56,577 nucleotides of DNA from Saccoglossus kowalevskii (taxonomy: Eukaryota > Hemichordata > Enteropneusta > Harrimaniidae), in the NCBI RefSeq assembly GCF_000003605.2, contig NW_003128576.1, positions 1 through 56,577 on the forward strand, in the 5' to 3' direction. The position numbers and the translations under genes were made by a program. Numbering within the stretch: the stretch's first letter is position 1; each line of letters starts with the position of its first letter. The notes under the pieces were generated by a model, which worked only from the letters and a program-made list of their open reading frames with translations, was not told where the DNA came from and made no database searches. Positions 37,331-50,488 of the stretch are shown piece by piece.

Positions 37331-40300
37331 TGGTTTCAAAATCAATTGTATCCTTAAAAATTTGGTGGTGGGTCAATGAATGGCTTGAAAATCAATTGTA
37401 TTCTTAAATATTTGGAGGGTGTTCGATGAATGGTTTGAAAATCAATTGTATTCTTAAATATTTGGTGGTGGGTCAATGAATGGTTTGAAAATCAATTGTA
37501 TTCTTAAATATTTGGAGGGTGTTCGATGAATGGTTTGAAAATCAATTGTATTCTTAAATATTTGGTGGTAGGTCAATGAATGGTTTGAAAATCAATTGTA
37601 TTCTTAAATATTTGGCGGGTGTTCGATGAATGGTTTGAAATTCAATTTTATCCTTAAATATTTGGTGGTGGGTCAATGAATGGTTTGAAAATCAAATGTA
37701 TTCTTAAATATTTGGTGGTGGGTCAATGAATGGTTTGAAAATCAATTGTATCCTTAAATATTTGGTGGTGGGTCAATAAATGGTTTGAAAATCAATTGTA
37801 TCCTTAAATATTTGGTGGGTATTCGATGAATGGTTTGAAAATCAATTGTATTCTTAGATATTTGTTGGGCATTCGATGAATGGTTTGAAAACCAATTGTA
37901 TACTTAAATATTTGGTGGCGGGTTGATGAATGGTTTGAAAATCAATTGTATCCTTAAATATTTGGTGGGTGTTCAATGAATGGTTTGAAAATCAATTATA
38001 TCCTTAAATATTTGGTGGGTGTTCGATGAATGGTTTGAAAATCAATTATATTCTTAAATATTTGGTGGTGGGTCAATGAATGGTTTGAAAATCAATTGTA
38101 TCCTTAAATATTTGGTGGCGGGTTGATGAATAGTTTGAAAGTCAATTCTATCCTTAAATATTTGGTGGCGGGTTGATGAATGGTTTGAAAATCAATTGTA
38201 TCCTTAAATATTTGGTGGTGGGTCAATGAATGGTTTGAAAATCAATTGTATTCTTAAATATTTGGCGGGTGTTCGATGAATGGTTTCAAAATCAATTGTA
38301 TTCTTAAAAATTTGGTGGTGGGTCAATGAATGGCTTGAAAATCAATTGTATTCTTAAATATTTGGAGGGTGTTCGATGAATGGTTTGAAAATCAATTGTA
38401 TTCTTAAATATTTGGCGGGTGTTCGATGAATGGTTTGAAAATCAATTATATTCTTAAATATTTGGTGGTGGGTCAATGAATGGTTTGAAAATCAATTGTA
38501 TCCTTAAATATTTGGTGGCGGGTTGATGAATAGTTTGAAAGTCATTTCTATCCTTAAATATTTGGTGGCGGGTTGATGAATGGTTTGAAAATCAATTGTA
38601 TCCTTAAATATTTGGTGGTGGGTCAATGAATGGTTTGAAAATCAATTGTATTCTTAAATATTTGGCGGGTGTTCGATGAATGGTTTCAAAATCAATTGTA
38701 TCCTTAAAAATTTGGTGGTGGGTCAATGAATGGCTTGAAAATCAATTGTATTCTTAAATATTTGGAGGGTGTTCGATGAATGGTTTGAAAATCAATTGTA
38801 TTCTTAAATATTTGGCGCGTGTTCGATGAATGGTTTGAAATTCAATTTTATCCTTAAATATTTGGTGGTGGGTCAATGAATGGTTTGAAAATCAAATGTA
38901 TTCTTAAATATTTGGTGGTGGGTCAATGAATGGTTTGAAAATCAATTGTATCCTTAAATATTTGGTGGTGGGTCAATAAATGGTTTGAAAAATCAATTGT
39001 ATCCTTAAATATTTGGTGGGTATTCGATGAATGGTTTGAAAATCAATTGTATCCTTAAATATTTGGTGGGTATTCGATGAATGGTTTGAAAATCAATTGT
39101 ATTCTTAAATATTTAGTGGTGGGTGTTCAATGAATGGTTTGAAAATCAAATGTATCCTTAGATATTTGGTGGGCATTCGATGAATGGTTTGAAAACCAAT
39201 TGTATCCTTAAATATTTGGTGGGCGGATCAATGAATGGTTTGAAAATCAATTGTATCATTGAATATTTGATGGGTGTTCGATGAATGATTTGAAAGTCAA
39301 TTCTATCCTTAAATATTTGGTGGCGGGTAGATGAATGGTTTGAAAATCAATTGTATTCTTAAATATTTGGTGGTGGGTCAATGAATGGTTTGAAAATCAA
39401 TTGTATCCTTAAATATTTGGTGGTGGGTCAATGCATGGTTTGAAAATCAATTGTATTTTTAAATATTTGGTGGTGGGTCAATGAATGGTTTGAAAATCAA
39501 TTGTATGCTTAAATATTTGGTGGTGGGTCAATAAATGGTTTGAAAATCAGTTGTATCCTTAAATTTTTGGTGGGTATTCGATGAATGGTTTGAAAATCAA
39601 TTGTATCCTTAAGTATTTGGTGGGTATTCGATGAATGGTTTGAAAATCAATTGTATTCTTAAATATTTAGTGGTGGGTGTTCAATGAATGGTTTGAAAAT
39701 CAAATGTATCCTTAGATATTTGGTGGGCATTCGATGAATGGTTTGAAAACCAATTGTATCCTTAAATATTTGGTGGGCGGGTCAATGAATAGTTTGGAAA
39801 TCAATTGTATCCTTGAATATTTGATGAGTGTTCGATGAATGATTTGAAAGTCAATTCTATCCTTAAATATTTGGTGGCGGGTTGATGAATGGTTTGAAAA
39901 TCAATTGTATCCTTAAATATTTGGTGGGTGTTCAATGAATGGTTTGAAAATCAATTATATCCTTAAATATTTGGTGGGTGTTCGATGAATGGTTTGAAAA
40001 TCAATTATATTCTTGAATATTTGGTGGTGGGTCAATGAATGGTTTGAAAATCAATTGTATCCTTAAATATTTGGTGGCAGGTGTTCAATGAATGGTTTGA
40101 AAGTCAATTCTATCCTTAAATATTTGGTGGGCATTCGATGAATGGTTTGAAAACCAATTGTATCCTTAAATATTTGGTGGGCGGGTCAATGAATGGTTTG
40201 AAAATCAATTGTATCCTTGAATATTTGATGGGTGTTCGATGAATGATTTGAAAGTCAATTCTATCCTTAAATATTTGGTGGCGGGTTGATGAATGGTTTG

Positions 40301-40593
40301 AAAATCAATTGTATCCTTAAATATTTGGTGGGTGTTCGATGAATGGTTTGAAAATCAATTATATTCTTAAATATTTGGTGGTGGGTCAATGAATGGTTTG
40401 AAAATCAATTGTATCCTTAAATATTTGGTGGCGGGTTGATGAATAGTTTGAAAGTCATTTCTATCCTTAAATATTTGGTGGCGGGTTGATGAATGGTTTG
40501 AAAATCAATTGTATCCTTAAATATTTGGTGGTGGGTCAATGAATGGTTTGAAAATCAATTGTATTCTTAAATATTTGGCGGGTGTTCGATGAA
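37331..40593 (+). repeat. Mosaic satellite block with 8-monomer repeat
   Basis: O markers at 37331, 38281 and 38681 give periods of 950 and 400 bp. The 400-bp step arises because Q joins straight to J near 38430, so only J to N separate two O units. A GGCGCGTGTTCG allele of Q appears near 38816 and again near 40730. Later come E with GGCGGATCA, the alternative module at 39565-39840 and an odd GGTGGCAGGTGTTCAATG joint near 40075. Confidence 0.74.
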
Positions 40594-40916
40594 TGGTTTC
40601 AAAATCAATTGTATCCTTAAAAATTTGGTGGTGGTCAATGAATGGCTTGAAAATCAATTGTATTCTTAAATATTTGGAGGGTGTTCGATGAATGGTTTGA
40701 AAATCAATTGTATTCTTAAATATTTGGCGCGTGTTCGATGAATGGTTTGAAATTCAATTTTATCCTTAAATATTTGGTGGTGGGTCAATGAATGGTTTGA
40801 AAATCAATGTATTCTTAAATATTTGGTGGTGGGTCATGAATGGATTGAAATCAATTGTATCCTTAATATTTGGTGTGGGTCATAATGGTTTGAAAATCAA
40901 TTGTATCCTTAATATT
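40594..40916 (+). repeat. Satellite with clustered one-base losses
   Basis: O-P-Q-R-S-T-A in order, but with GGTGGTCAATG near 40632, TCAATGTATTC near 40806, GGGTCATGAATGGATTG near 40832 and CCTTAATATTTGGTGTGGG near 40862. The order is normal; only single bases are lost, mostly in short runs. Confidence 0.76.
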
Positions 40917-41591
40917 TGGTGGGTATTCAATGAATGGTTTGAAAATCAATTATATCCTTAAATATTTGGTGGGTGTTCGATGAATGGTTTGAAAATCAAT
41001 TATATTCTTAAATATTTGGTGGTGGGTCAATGAATGGTTTGAAAATCAATTGTATCCTTAAATATTTGGTGGCGGGTTGATGAATAGTTTGAAAGTCAAT
41101 TCTATCCTTAAATATTTGGTGGCGGGTTGATGAATGGTTTGAAAATCAATTGTATCCTTAAATATTTGGTGGTGGGTCAATGAATGGTTTGAAAATCAAT
41201 TGTATTCTTAAATATTTTGCGGGTGTTCGATGAATGGTTTCAAAATCAATTGTATCCTTAAAAATTTGGTGGTGGGTCAATGAATGGCTTGAAAATCAAT
41301 TGTATTCTTAAATATTTGGCGGGTGTTCGATGAATGGTTTGAAATTCAATTTTATCCTTAAATATTTGGTGGTGGGTCAATGAATGGTTTGAAAATCAAA
41401 TGTATTCTTAAATATTTGGTGGTGGGTCAATGAATGGTTTGAAATTCAATTGTATCCTTAAATATTTGGTGGTGGGTCAATAAATGGTTTGAAAATCAAT
41501 TGTATCCTTAAATATTTGGTGGGTATTCGATGAATGGTTTGAAAATCAATTGTATCCTTAAATATTTGGTGGGTATTCGATGAATGGTTTG
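40917..41591 (+). repeat. Duplicated segment, partner at 48563-49237
   Basis: About 675 bp that I read as identical at offset 7,646. Shared markers are GGTGGGTATTCAATG, ATATTTTGCGGG and a P unit that ends in GGCGGGTGTTCG instead of GGAGGGTGTTCG (P joined to Q). It ends where this copy takes the TTTGGAAATC form. Confidence 0.86.
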
Positions 41592-43077
41592 GAAATCAAT
41601 TGTATTCTTAAATATTTAGTGGTGGGTGTTCAATGAATAGTTTGAAAATCAAATGTATCCTTAGATATTTGGTGGGCATTCGATGAATGGTTTGAAAACC
41701 AATTGTATCCTTAAATATTTGGTGGGCGGATCAATGAATGGTTTGAAAATCAATTGTATCCTTGAATATTTGATGGGTGTTCGATGAATGATTTGAAAGT
41801 CAATTCTATCCTTAAATATTTGGTGGCGGGTTGATGAATGGTTTGAAAATCAATTGTATTCTTAAATATTTGGTGGTGGGTCAATGAATGGTTTGAAAAT
41901 CAATTGTATCCTTAAATATTTGGTGGTGGGTCAATGAATGGTTTGAAAATCAATTGTATTCTTAAATATTTGGTGGTGGGTCAATGAATGGTTTGAAAAT
42001 CAATTGTATCCTTAAATATTTGGTGGTGGGTCAATGAATGGTTTGAAAATCATTTGTATCCTTAAATTTTTGGTGGGTATTCGATGAATGGTTTGAAAAT
42101 CAATTGTATTCTTAAATATTTAGTGGTGGGTGTTCAATGAATGGTTTGAAAATCAAATGTATCCTTAGATATTTGGTGGGCATTCGATGAATGGTTTGAA
42201 AACCAATTGTATCCTTAAATATTTGGTGGCGGGTCAATGAATGGTTTGGAAATCAATTGTATCCTTGAATATTTTGATGAGTGTTCGATGAATGATTTGA
42301 AAGTCAATTCTATCCTTAAATATTTGGTGGCGGGTTGATGAATGGTTTGAAAATCAATTGTATCCTTGAATATTTGGTGGGCATTCGATGAATGGTTTGA
42401 AAACCAATTGTATCCTTAAATATTTGGTGGGCGGGTCAATGAATGGTTTGAAAATCAATTGTATCCTTAAATATTTGGTGGGTGTTCAATGAATGGTTTG
42501 AAAATCAATTATATCCTTAAATATTTGGTGGGTGTTCGATGAATGGTTTGAAAATCAATTATATTCTTAAATATTTGGTGGTGGGTCAATGAATGGTTTG
42601 AAAATCAATTGTATCCTTAAATATTTGGTGGCGGGTTGATGAATAGTTTGAAAGTCAATTCTATCCTTAAATATTTGGTGGCGGGTTGATGAATGGTTTG
42701 AAAATCAATTGTATCCTTAAATATTTGGTGGTGGGTCAATGAATGGTTTGAAAATCAATTGTATTCTTAAATATTTTGCGGGTGTTCGATGAATGGTTTC
42801 AAAATCAATTGTATCCTTAAAAATTTGGTGGTGGGTCAATGAATGGCTTGAAAATCAATTGTATTCTTAAATATTTGGAGGGTGTTCGATGAATGGTTTG
42901 AAAATCAATTGTATTCTTAAATATTTGGCGGGTGTTCGATGAATGGTTTGAAATTCAATTTTATCCTTAAATAGTTGGTGGTGGGTCAATGAATGGTTTG
43001 AAAATCAAATGTATTCTTAAATATTTGGTGGTGGGTCAATGAATGGTTTGAAATTCAATTGTATCCTTAAATATTTG
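41592..43077 (+). repeat. Mosaic satellite block
   Basis: It begins with TTTGGAAATC, C, D, E, F and G, then four GGTGGTGGGTCA units including AATCATTTG and AAATTTTTGG near 42050-42070, a combination otherwise found only near 7163-7185. Then come C-D, a 50-bp E, F (GATGAGTG), G, M/E and H to T with ATATTTTGCGGG, O at 42794 and ATAGTTGG in R near 42973 (recurring near 53248). Confidence 0.75.
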
Positions 43078-43674
43078 GTGGTGGGTCAATAAATGGTTTG
43101 AAAATCAATTGTATCCTTAAATATTTGGTGGGTATTCGATGAATGGTTTGAAAATCAATTGTATCCTTAAGTATTTGGTGGGTATTCGATGAATGGTTTG
43201 AAAATCAATTGTATTCTTAAATAATTAGTGGTGGGTGTTCAATGAATGGTTTGAAAATCAAATGTATCCTTAGATATTTGGTGGGCATTAGATGAATGGT
43301 TTGAAAACCAATTGTATCCTTAAATATTTGGTGGTGGGTCAATGAATGGTTTGGAAATCAATTGTATCCTTGAATATTTGATGAGTGTTCGATGAATGAT
43401 TTGAAAGTCAATTGTATCCTTAAATATTTGGTGGCGGGTTGATGAATGGTTTGAAAATCAATTGTATTCTTAAATATTTGGCGGGTGTTCGATGAATGGT
43501 TTGAAATTCAATTTTATCCTTAAATATTTGGTGGTGGGTCAATGAATGGTTTGAAAATCAAGTGTATTCTTAAATATTTGGTGGTGGGTCAATGAATGGT
43601 TTGAAAATCAATTGTATCCTTAAATATTTGGTGGTGGGTCAATAAATGGTTTGAAAATCAATTGTATCCTTAAA
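43078..43674 (+). repeat. Duplicated segment, partner at 3-599
   Basis: Distant copy of the start of the window. It contains A, B (AAGTATTTGG), C, D, E, F (GGAAATC, GATGAGTGTTCG), G, Q, R, S and T. After 43674 it continues into B, B' and U, whereas the partner jumps to O. Confidence 0.87.
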
Positions 43675-46600
43675 TATTTGGTGGGTATTCGATGAATGGT
43701 TTGAAAATCAATTGTATCCTTAAATATTTGGTGGGTATTCGATGAATGGTTTGAAATCAATTGTATTCTTAAATATTTGGTGGTGGGTCAATCAATTGTA
43801 TCCTTAAATATTTGGTGGTGGGTCAATAAATGGTTTGAAAATCAATTGTATCCTTAAATATTTGGTGGGTATTCGATGAATGGTTTGAAAATCAATTGTA
43901 TCCTTAAATATTTGGTGGGTATTCAATGAATGGGTTTGAAAATCAATTGTATCCTTAAATATTTGGTGGGTGTTCGATGAATGGTTTGAAAATCAATTAT
44001 ATTCTTGAATATTTGGTGGTGGGTCAATGAATGGTTTGAAAATCAATTGTATCCTTAAATATTTGGTGGCGGGTTGATGAATGGTTTGAAAGTCAATTCT
44101 ATCCTTAATATTTGGTGGCGGGTTGATGAATGGTTTGAAAATCAATTGTATCCTTGAATATTTGGTGGGCATTCGATGAATGGTTTGAAAACCAATTGTA
44201 TCCTTAAATATTTGGTGGGCGGTTCAATGAATGGTTTGAAAATCAATTGTATCCTTGAATATTTGATGGGTGTTCGATGAATGATTTGAAAGTCAATTCT
44301 ATCCTTAAATATTTGGTGGCGGGTTGATGAATGGTTTGAAAATCAATTGTATCCTTAAATATTTGGTGGGTGTTCAATGAATGGTTTGAAAATCAATTAT
44401 ATCCTTAAATATTTGGTGGGTGTTCGATGAATGGTTTGAAAATCAATTATATTCTTAAATATTTGGTGGTGGGTCAATGAATGGTTTGAAAATCAATTGT
44501 ATCCTTAAATATTTGGTGGCGGGTTGATGAATAGTTTGAAAGTCAATTCTATCCTTAAATATTTGGTGGCGGGTTGATGAATGGTTTGAAAATCAATTGT
44601 ATCCTTAAATATTTGGTGGTGGGTCAATGAATGGTTTGAAAATCAATTGTATTCTTAAATATTTTGCGGGTGTTCGATGAATGGTTTCAAAATCAATTGT
44701 ATCCTTAAAAAATTGGTGGTGGGTCAATGAATGGCTTGAAAATCAATTGTATTCTTAAATATTTGGAGGGTGTTCGATGAATGGTTTGAAAATCAATTGT
44801 ATTCTTAAATATTTGGCGGGTGTTCGATGAATGGCTTGAAATTCAATTTTATCCTTAAATATTTGGTGGTGGGTCAATGAATGGTTTGAAAATCAAATGT
44901 ATTCTTAAATATTTGGTGGTGGGTCAATGAATGGTTTGAAATTCAATTGTATCCTTAAATATTTGGTGGTGGGTCAATAAATGGTTTGAAAATCAATTGT
45001 ATCCTTAAATATTTGGTGGGTATTCGATGAATGGTTTGAAAATCAATTGTATCCTTAAATATTTGGTGGGTATTCGATGAATGGTTTGAAAATCAATTGT
45101 ATTCTTAAATATTTAGTGGTGGGTGTTCAATGAATGGTTTGAAAATCAAATGTATCCTTAGATATTTGGTGGGCATTCGATGAATGGTTTGAAAACCAAT
45201 TGTATCCTTAAATATTTGGTGGGCGGATCAATGAATGGTTTGAAAATCAATTGTATCCTTGAATATTTGATGGGTGTTCGATGAATGATTTGAAAGTCAA
45301 TTCTATCCTTAAATATTTGGTGGCGGGTTGATGAATGGTTTGAAAATCAATTGTATTTTTAAATATTTGGTGGTGGGTCAATGAATGGTTTGAAAATCAA
45401 TTGTATCCTTAAATATTTGGTGGTGGGTCAATGAATGGTTTGAAAATCAATTGTATCCTTAAGTATTTGGTGGGTATTCGATGAATGGTTTGAAAATCAA
45501 TTGTATTCTTAAATATTTGGTGGTGGGTCAATGAATGGTTTGAAAATCAATTGTATCCTTAAATATTTGGTGGTGGGTCAATAAATGGTTTGAAAATCAA
45601 TTGTATCCTTAAATTTTTGGTGGGTATTCGATGAATGGTTTGAAAATCAATTGTATCCTTAAGTATTTGGTGGGTATTCGATGATTGGTTTGAAAATCAA
45701 TTGTATTCTTAAATAGTTAGTGGTGGGTGTTCAATGAATGGTTTGAAAATCAAATGTATCCTTAGATATTTGGTGGGCATTCGATGAATGGTTTGAAAAC
45801 CAATTGTATCCTTAAATATTTGGTGGGCGGGTCAATGAATGGTTTGGAAATCAATTGTATCCTTGAATATTTGATGAGTGTTCGATGAATGATTTGAAAG
45901 TCAATTCTATCCTTAAATATTTGGTGGCGGGTTGATGAATGGTTTGAAAATCAATTGTATTCTTAAATATTTGGCGGGTGTTCGATGAATGGTTTGAAAT
46001 TCAATTTTATCCTTAAATATTTGGTGGTGGGTCAATGAATGGTTTGAAAATCAAATGTATTCTTAAATATTTGGTGGTGGGTCAATGAATGGTTTGAAAA
46101 TCAATTGTATTCTTAAATATTTGGAGGGTGTTCGATGAATGGTTTGAAAATCAATTGTATTCTTAAATATTTGGTGGTGGGTCAATGAATGGTTTGAAAA
46201 TCAATTGTATTCTTAAATATTTGGAGGGTGTTCGATGAATGGTTTGAAAATCAATTGTATTCTTAAATATTTGGTGGTAGGTCAATGAATGGTTTGAAAA
46301 TCAATTGTATTCTTAAATATTTGGCGGGTGTTCGATGAATGGTTTGAAATTCAATTTTATTCTTAAATATTTGGTGGTGGGTCAATGAATGGTTTGAAAA
46401 TCAAATGTATTCTTAAATATTTGGTGGTGGGTCAATGAATGGTTTGAAAATCAATTGTATCCTTAAATATTTGGTGGTGGGTCAATAAATGGTTTGAAAA
46501 TCAATTGTATCCTTAAATATTTGGTGGGTATTCGATGAATGGTTTGAAAATCAATTGTATCCTTACATATTAGGTGGGTATTCGATGAATGGTTTGAAAA

Positions 46601-47979
46601 TCAATTGTATTCTTAAATATTTGGTGGTGGGTCAATCAATTGTATCCTTAAATATTTGGTGGTGGGTCAATAAATGGTTTGAAAATCAATTGTATCCTTA
46701 AATATTTGGTGAGTATTCGATGAATGGTTTGAAAATCAATTGTATCCTTAAATATTTGGTGGGTATTCGATGAATGGTTTGAAAATCAATTGTATTCTTA
46801 AATATTTAGTGGTGGGTGTTCAATGAATGGTTTGAAAATCAAATGTATCCTTAGATATTTGGTGGGCATTTGATGAATGGTTTGAAAACCAATTGTATCC
46901 TTAAATATTTGGTGGGCGGGTCAATGAATGGTTTGAAAATCAATTGTATCCTTGAATATTTGATGGGTGTTCGATGAATGATTTGAAAGTCATTTCTATC
47001 CTTAAATATTTGGTGTCGGGTTGATGCATGGTTTGAAAATCAATTGTATCCTTACATATTTGGTGGGTGTTCAATGAATGGTTTGAAAATCAATTATATC
47101 CTTAAATATTTGGTGGGTGTTCGATGAATGGTTTGAAAATCAATTATATTCTTAAATATTTGGTGGTGGGTCAATGAATGGTTTGAAAATCAATTGTATC
47201 CTTAAATATTTGGTGGCGGGTTGATGAATAGTTTGAAAGTCAATTCTATCCTTAAATATTTGGTGGGTATTCGATGAATGGTTTGAAAATCAATTCTATC
47301 CTTAAATATTTGGTGGCGGGTTGATGAATGGTTTGAAAATCAATTGTATCCTTAAATATTTGGTGGTGGGTCAATGAATGGTTTGAAAATCAATTGTATT
47401 CTTAAATATTTGGCGGGTGTTCGATGAATGGTTTCAAAATCAATTGTATCCTTAAAAATTTGATGGTGGGTCAATGAATGGCTTGAAAATCAATTGTATT
47501 CCTATATATTTGGAGGGTGTTCGATGAATGGTTTGAAAATCAATTGTATTCTTAAATATTTGGCGGGTGTTCGATGAATGGTTTGAAATTCAATTTTATC
47601 CTTAAATATTTGGTGGTGGGTCAATGAATGGTTTGAAAATCAAATGTATTCTTAAATATTTGGTGGTGGGTCAATGAATGGTTTGAAATTCAATTGTATC
47701 CTTAAATATTTGGTGGTGGGTCAATAAATGGTTTGAAAATCAATTGTATCCTTAAATATTTGGTGGGTATTCGATGAATGGTTTGAAAATCAATTGCATC
47801 CTTAAATATTTGGTGGGTATTCGATGAATGGTTTGAAAATCAATTGTATTCTTAAATATTTAGTGGTGGGTGTTCAATGAATGGTTTGAAAATCAAATGT
47901 ATCAGATATTTGGTGGGCATTCGATGAATGGTTTGAAAACCAATTGTATCCTTAAATATTTGGTGGGCGGGTCAATGAA
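43675..47979 (+). repeat. Mosaic satellite block
   Basis: It contains B-B'-U (43792), H to O with an O at 44682 (TTAAAAAATTGG), A to G, the alternative module twice (AAGTATTTGG near 45462 and 45662), q1-q3-type units near 46110-46320, TTACATATTAGG near 46564 and U at 46636. A third relative of the 21509-23088 segment follows, with one extra monomer inserted near 47269-47318, and O at 47429. It ends at the D unit with TGTATCAGATATTT. Confidence 0.74.
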
Positions 47980-48888
47980 TGGTTTGAAAATCAAATGTAT
48001 CCTTGAATATTTGATGAGTGTTCGATGAATGATTTGAAAGTCAATTCTATCCTTAAATATTTGGTGGCGGGTTGATGAATGGTTTGAAAATCAATTGTAT
48101 CCTTAAATATTTGGTGGGTGTTCAATGAATGGTTTGAAAATCAATTATATCCTTAAATATTTGGTGGGTGTTCGATGAATGGTTTGAAAATCAATTATAT
48201 TCTTGAATATTTGGTGGTGGGTCAATGAATGGTTTGAAAATCAATTGTATCCTTAAATATTTGGTGGCGGGTTGATGAATGGTTTGAAAGTCAATTCTAT
48301 CCTTAAATATTTGGTGGCGGGTTGATGAATGGTTTGAAAATCAATTGTATCCTTGAATATTTGGTGGGCATTCGATGAATGGTTTGAAAACCAATTGTAT
48401 CCTTAAATATTTGGTGGGCGGGTCAATGAATGGTTTGAAAATCAATTGTATCCTTGAATATTTGATGGGTGTTCGATGAATGATTTGAAAGTCAATTCTA
48501 TCCTTAAATATTTGGTGGCGGGTTGATGAATGGTTTGAAAATCAATTGTATCCTTAAATATTTGGTGGGTATTCAATGAATGGTTTGAAAATCAATTATA
48601 TCCTTAAATATTTGGTGGGTGTTCGATGAATGGTTTGAAAATCAATTATATTCTTAAATATTTGGTGGTGGGTCAATGAATGGTTTGAAAATCAATTGTA
48701 TCCTTAAATATTTGGTGGCGGGTTGATGAATAGTTTGAAAGTCAATTCTATCCTTAAATATTTGGTGGCGGGTTGATGAATGGTTTGAAAATCAATTGTA
48801 TCCTTAAATATTTGGTGGTGGGTCAATGAATGGTTTGAAAATCAATTGTATTCTTAAATATTTTGCGGGTGTTCGATGAATGGTTTCA
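47980..48888 (+). repeat. Duplicated segment, partner at 8911-9819
   Basis: Copy 39.1 kb downstream of its partner. Just to the left, D carries the three-base loss TGTATCAGATATTT near 47898-47910, otherwise seen only near 30103. Its right part overlaps the other duplication, 48563-49237. Confidence 0.85.
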
Positions 48889-49237
48889 AAATCAATTGTA
48901 TCCTTAAAAATTTGGTGGTGGGTCAATGAATGGCTTGAAAATCAATTGTATTCTTAAATATTTGGCGGGTGTTCGATGAATGGTTTGAAATTCAATTTTA
49001 TCCTTAAATATTTGGTGGTGGGTCAATGAATGGTTTGAAAATCAAATGTATTCTTAAATATTTGGTGGTGGGTCAATGAATGGTTTGAAATTCAATTGTA
49101 TCCTTAAATATTTGGTGGTGGGTCAATAAATGGTTTGAAAATCAATTGTATCCTTAAATATTTGGTGGGTATTCGATGAATGGTTTGAAAATCAATTGTA
49201 TCCTTAAATATTTGGTGGGTATTCGATGAATGGTTTG
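48563..49237 (+). repeat. Duplicated segment, partner at 40917-41591
   Basis: Partner of 40917-41591. Its left portion is also shared with 9494-9819, so three loci share the GGTGGGTATTCAATG version of H. Confidence 0.85.
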
Positions 49238-50488
49238 AAAATCAATTGTATTCTTAAATATTTAGTGGTGGGTGTTCAATGAATGGTTTGAATATCAAAT
49301 GTATCCTTAGATATTTGGTGGGCATTCGATGAATGGTTTGAAAACCAATTGTATCCTTAAATATTTGGTGGGCGGGTCAATGAATGGTTTGAAAATCAAT
49401 TGTATCCTTGAATATTTGATGGGTGTTCGATGAATGATTTGAAAGTCAATTCTATCCTTAAATATTTGGTGGCGGGTTGATGAATGGTTTGAAAATCAAT
49501 TGTATCCTTAAATATTTGGTGGGTGCTCAATGAATGGTTTGAAAATCAATTATATCCTTAAATATTTGGTGGGTGTTCGATGAATGGTTTGAAAATCAAT
49601 TATATTCTTAAATATTTGGTGGTGGGTCAATGAATGGTTTGAAAATCAATTGTATCCTTAAATATTTGGTGGCGAGTTGATGAATAGTTTGAAAGTCAAT
49701 TCTATCCTTAAATATTTGGTGGCGGGTTGATGAATGATTTGAAAATCAATTGTATCCTTAAATATTTGGTGGTGGGTCAATGAATGGTTTGAAAATCAAT
49801 TGTATTCTTAAATATTTGGCGGGTGTTCGATGAATGGTTTCAAAATCAATTGTATCCTTAAAAATTTGGTGGTGGGTCAATGAATGGCTTGAAAATCAAT
49901 TGTATTCTTAAATATTTGGAGGGTGTTCGATGAATGGTTTGAAAATCAATTGTATTCTTAAATATTTGGTGGTAGGTCAATGAATGGTTTGAAAATCAAT
50001 TGTATTCTTAAATATTTGGCGGGTGTTCGATGAATGGTTTGAAATTCAATTTTATCCTTAAATATTTGGTGGTGGGTCAATGAATGGTTTGAAAATCAAA
50101 TGTATTCTTAAATATTTGGTGGTGGGTCAATGAATGGTTTGAAAATCAATTGTATCCTTAAATATTTGGTGGTGGGTCAATAAATGGTTTGAAAATCAAT
50201 TGTATCCTTAAATATTTGGTGGGTATTCGATGAATGGTTTGAAAATCAATTGTATTCTTAAATATTTGGTGGTGGGTCAATCAATTGTATCCTTAAATAT
50301 TTGGTGGTGGGTCAATAAATGGTTTGAAAATCAATTGTATCCTTAAATATTTGGTGGGTATTCGATGAATGGTTTGAAAATCAATTGTATCCTTAAATAT
50401 TTGGTGGGTATCGATGAATGAGTTTGAAAATCAATTGTATTCTTAAATATTTAGTGGTGGGTGTTCAATGAATGGTTTGAAAATCAAA
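49238..50488 (+). repeat. Mosaic satellite block
   Basis: C with TTGAATATC, D to N (GTGCTCAATG in H, GGTGGCGAGTTG in K), O at 49835, P, then only the q3 unit (GGTGGTAGGTCA) of the q series before Q. R to B' and U follow at 50281/50282. GGGTATCGATGAATGAGTTTG near 50407 carries a loss and a gain of one base. Confidence 0.76.
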
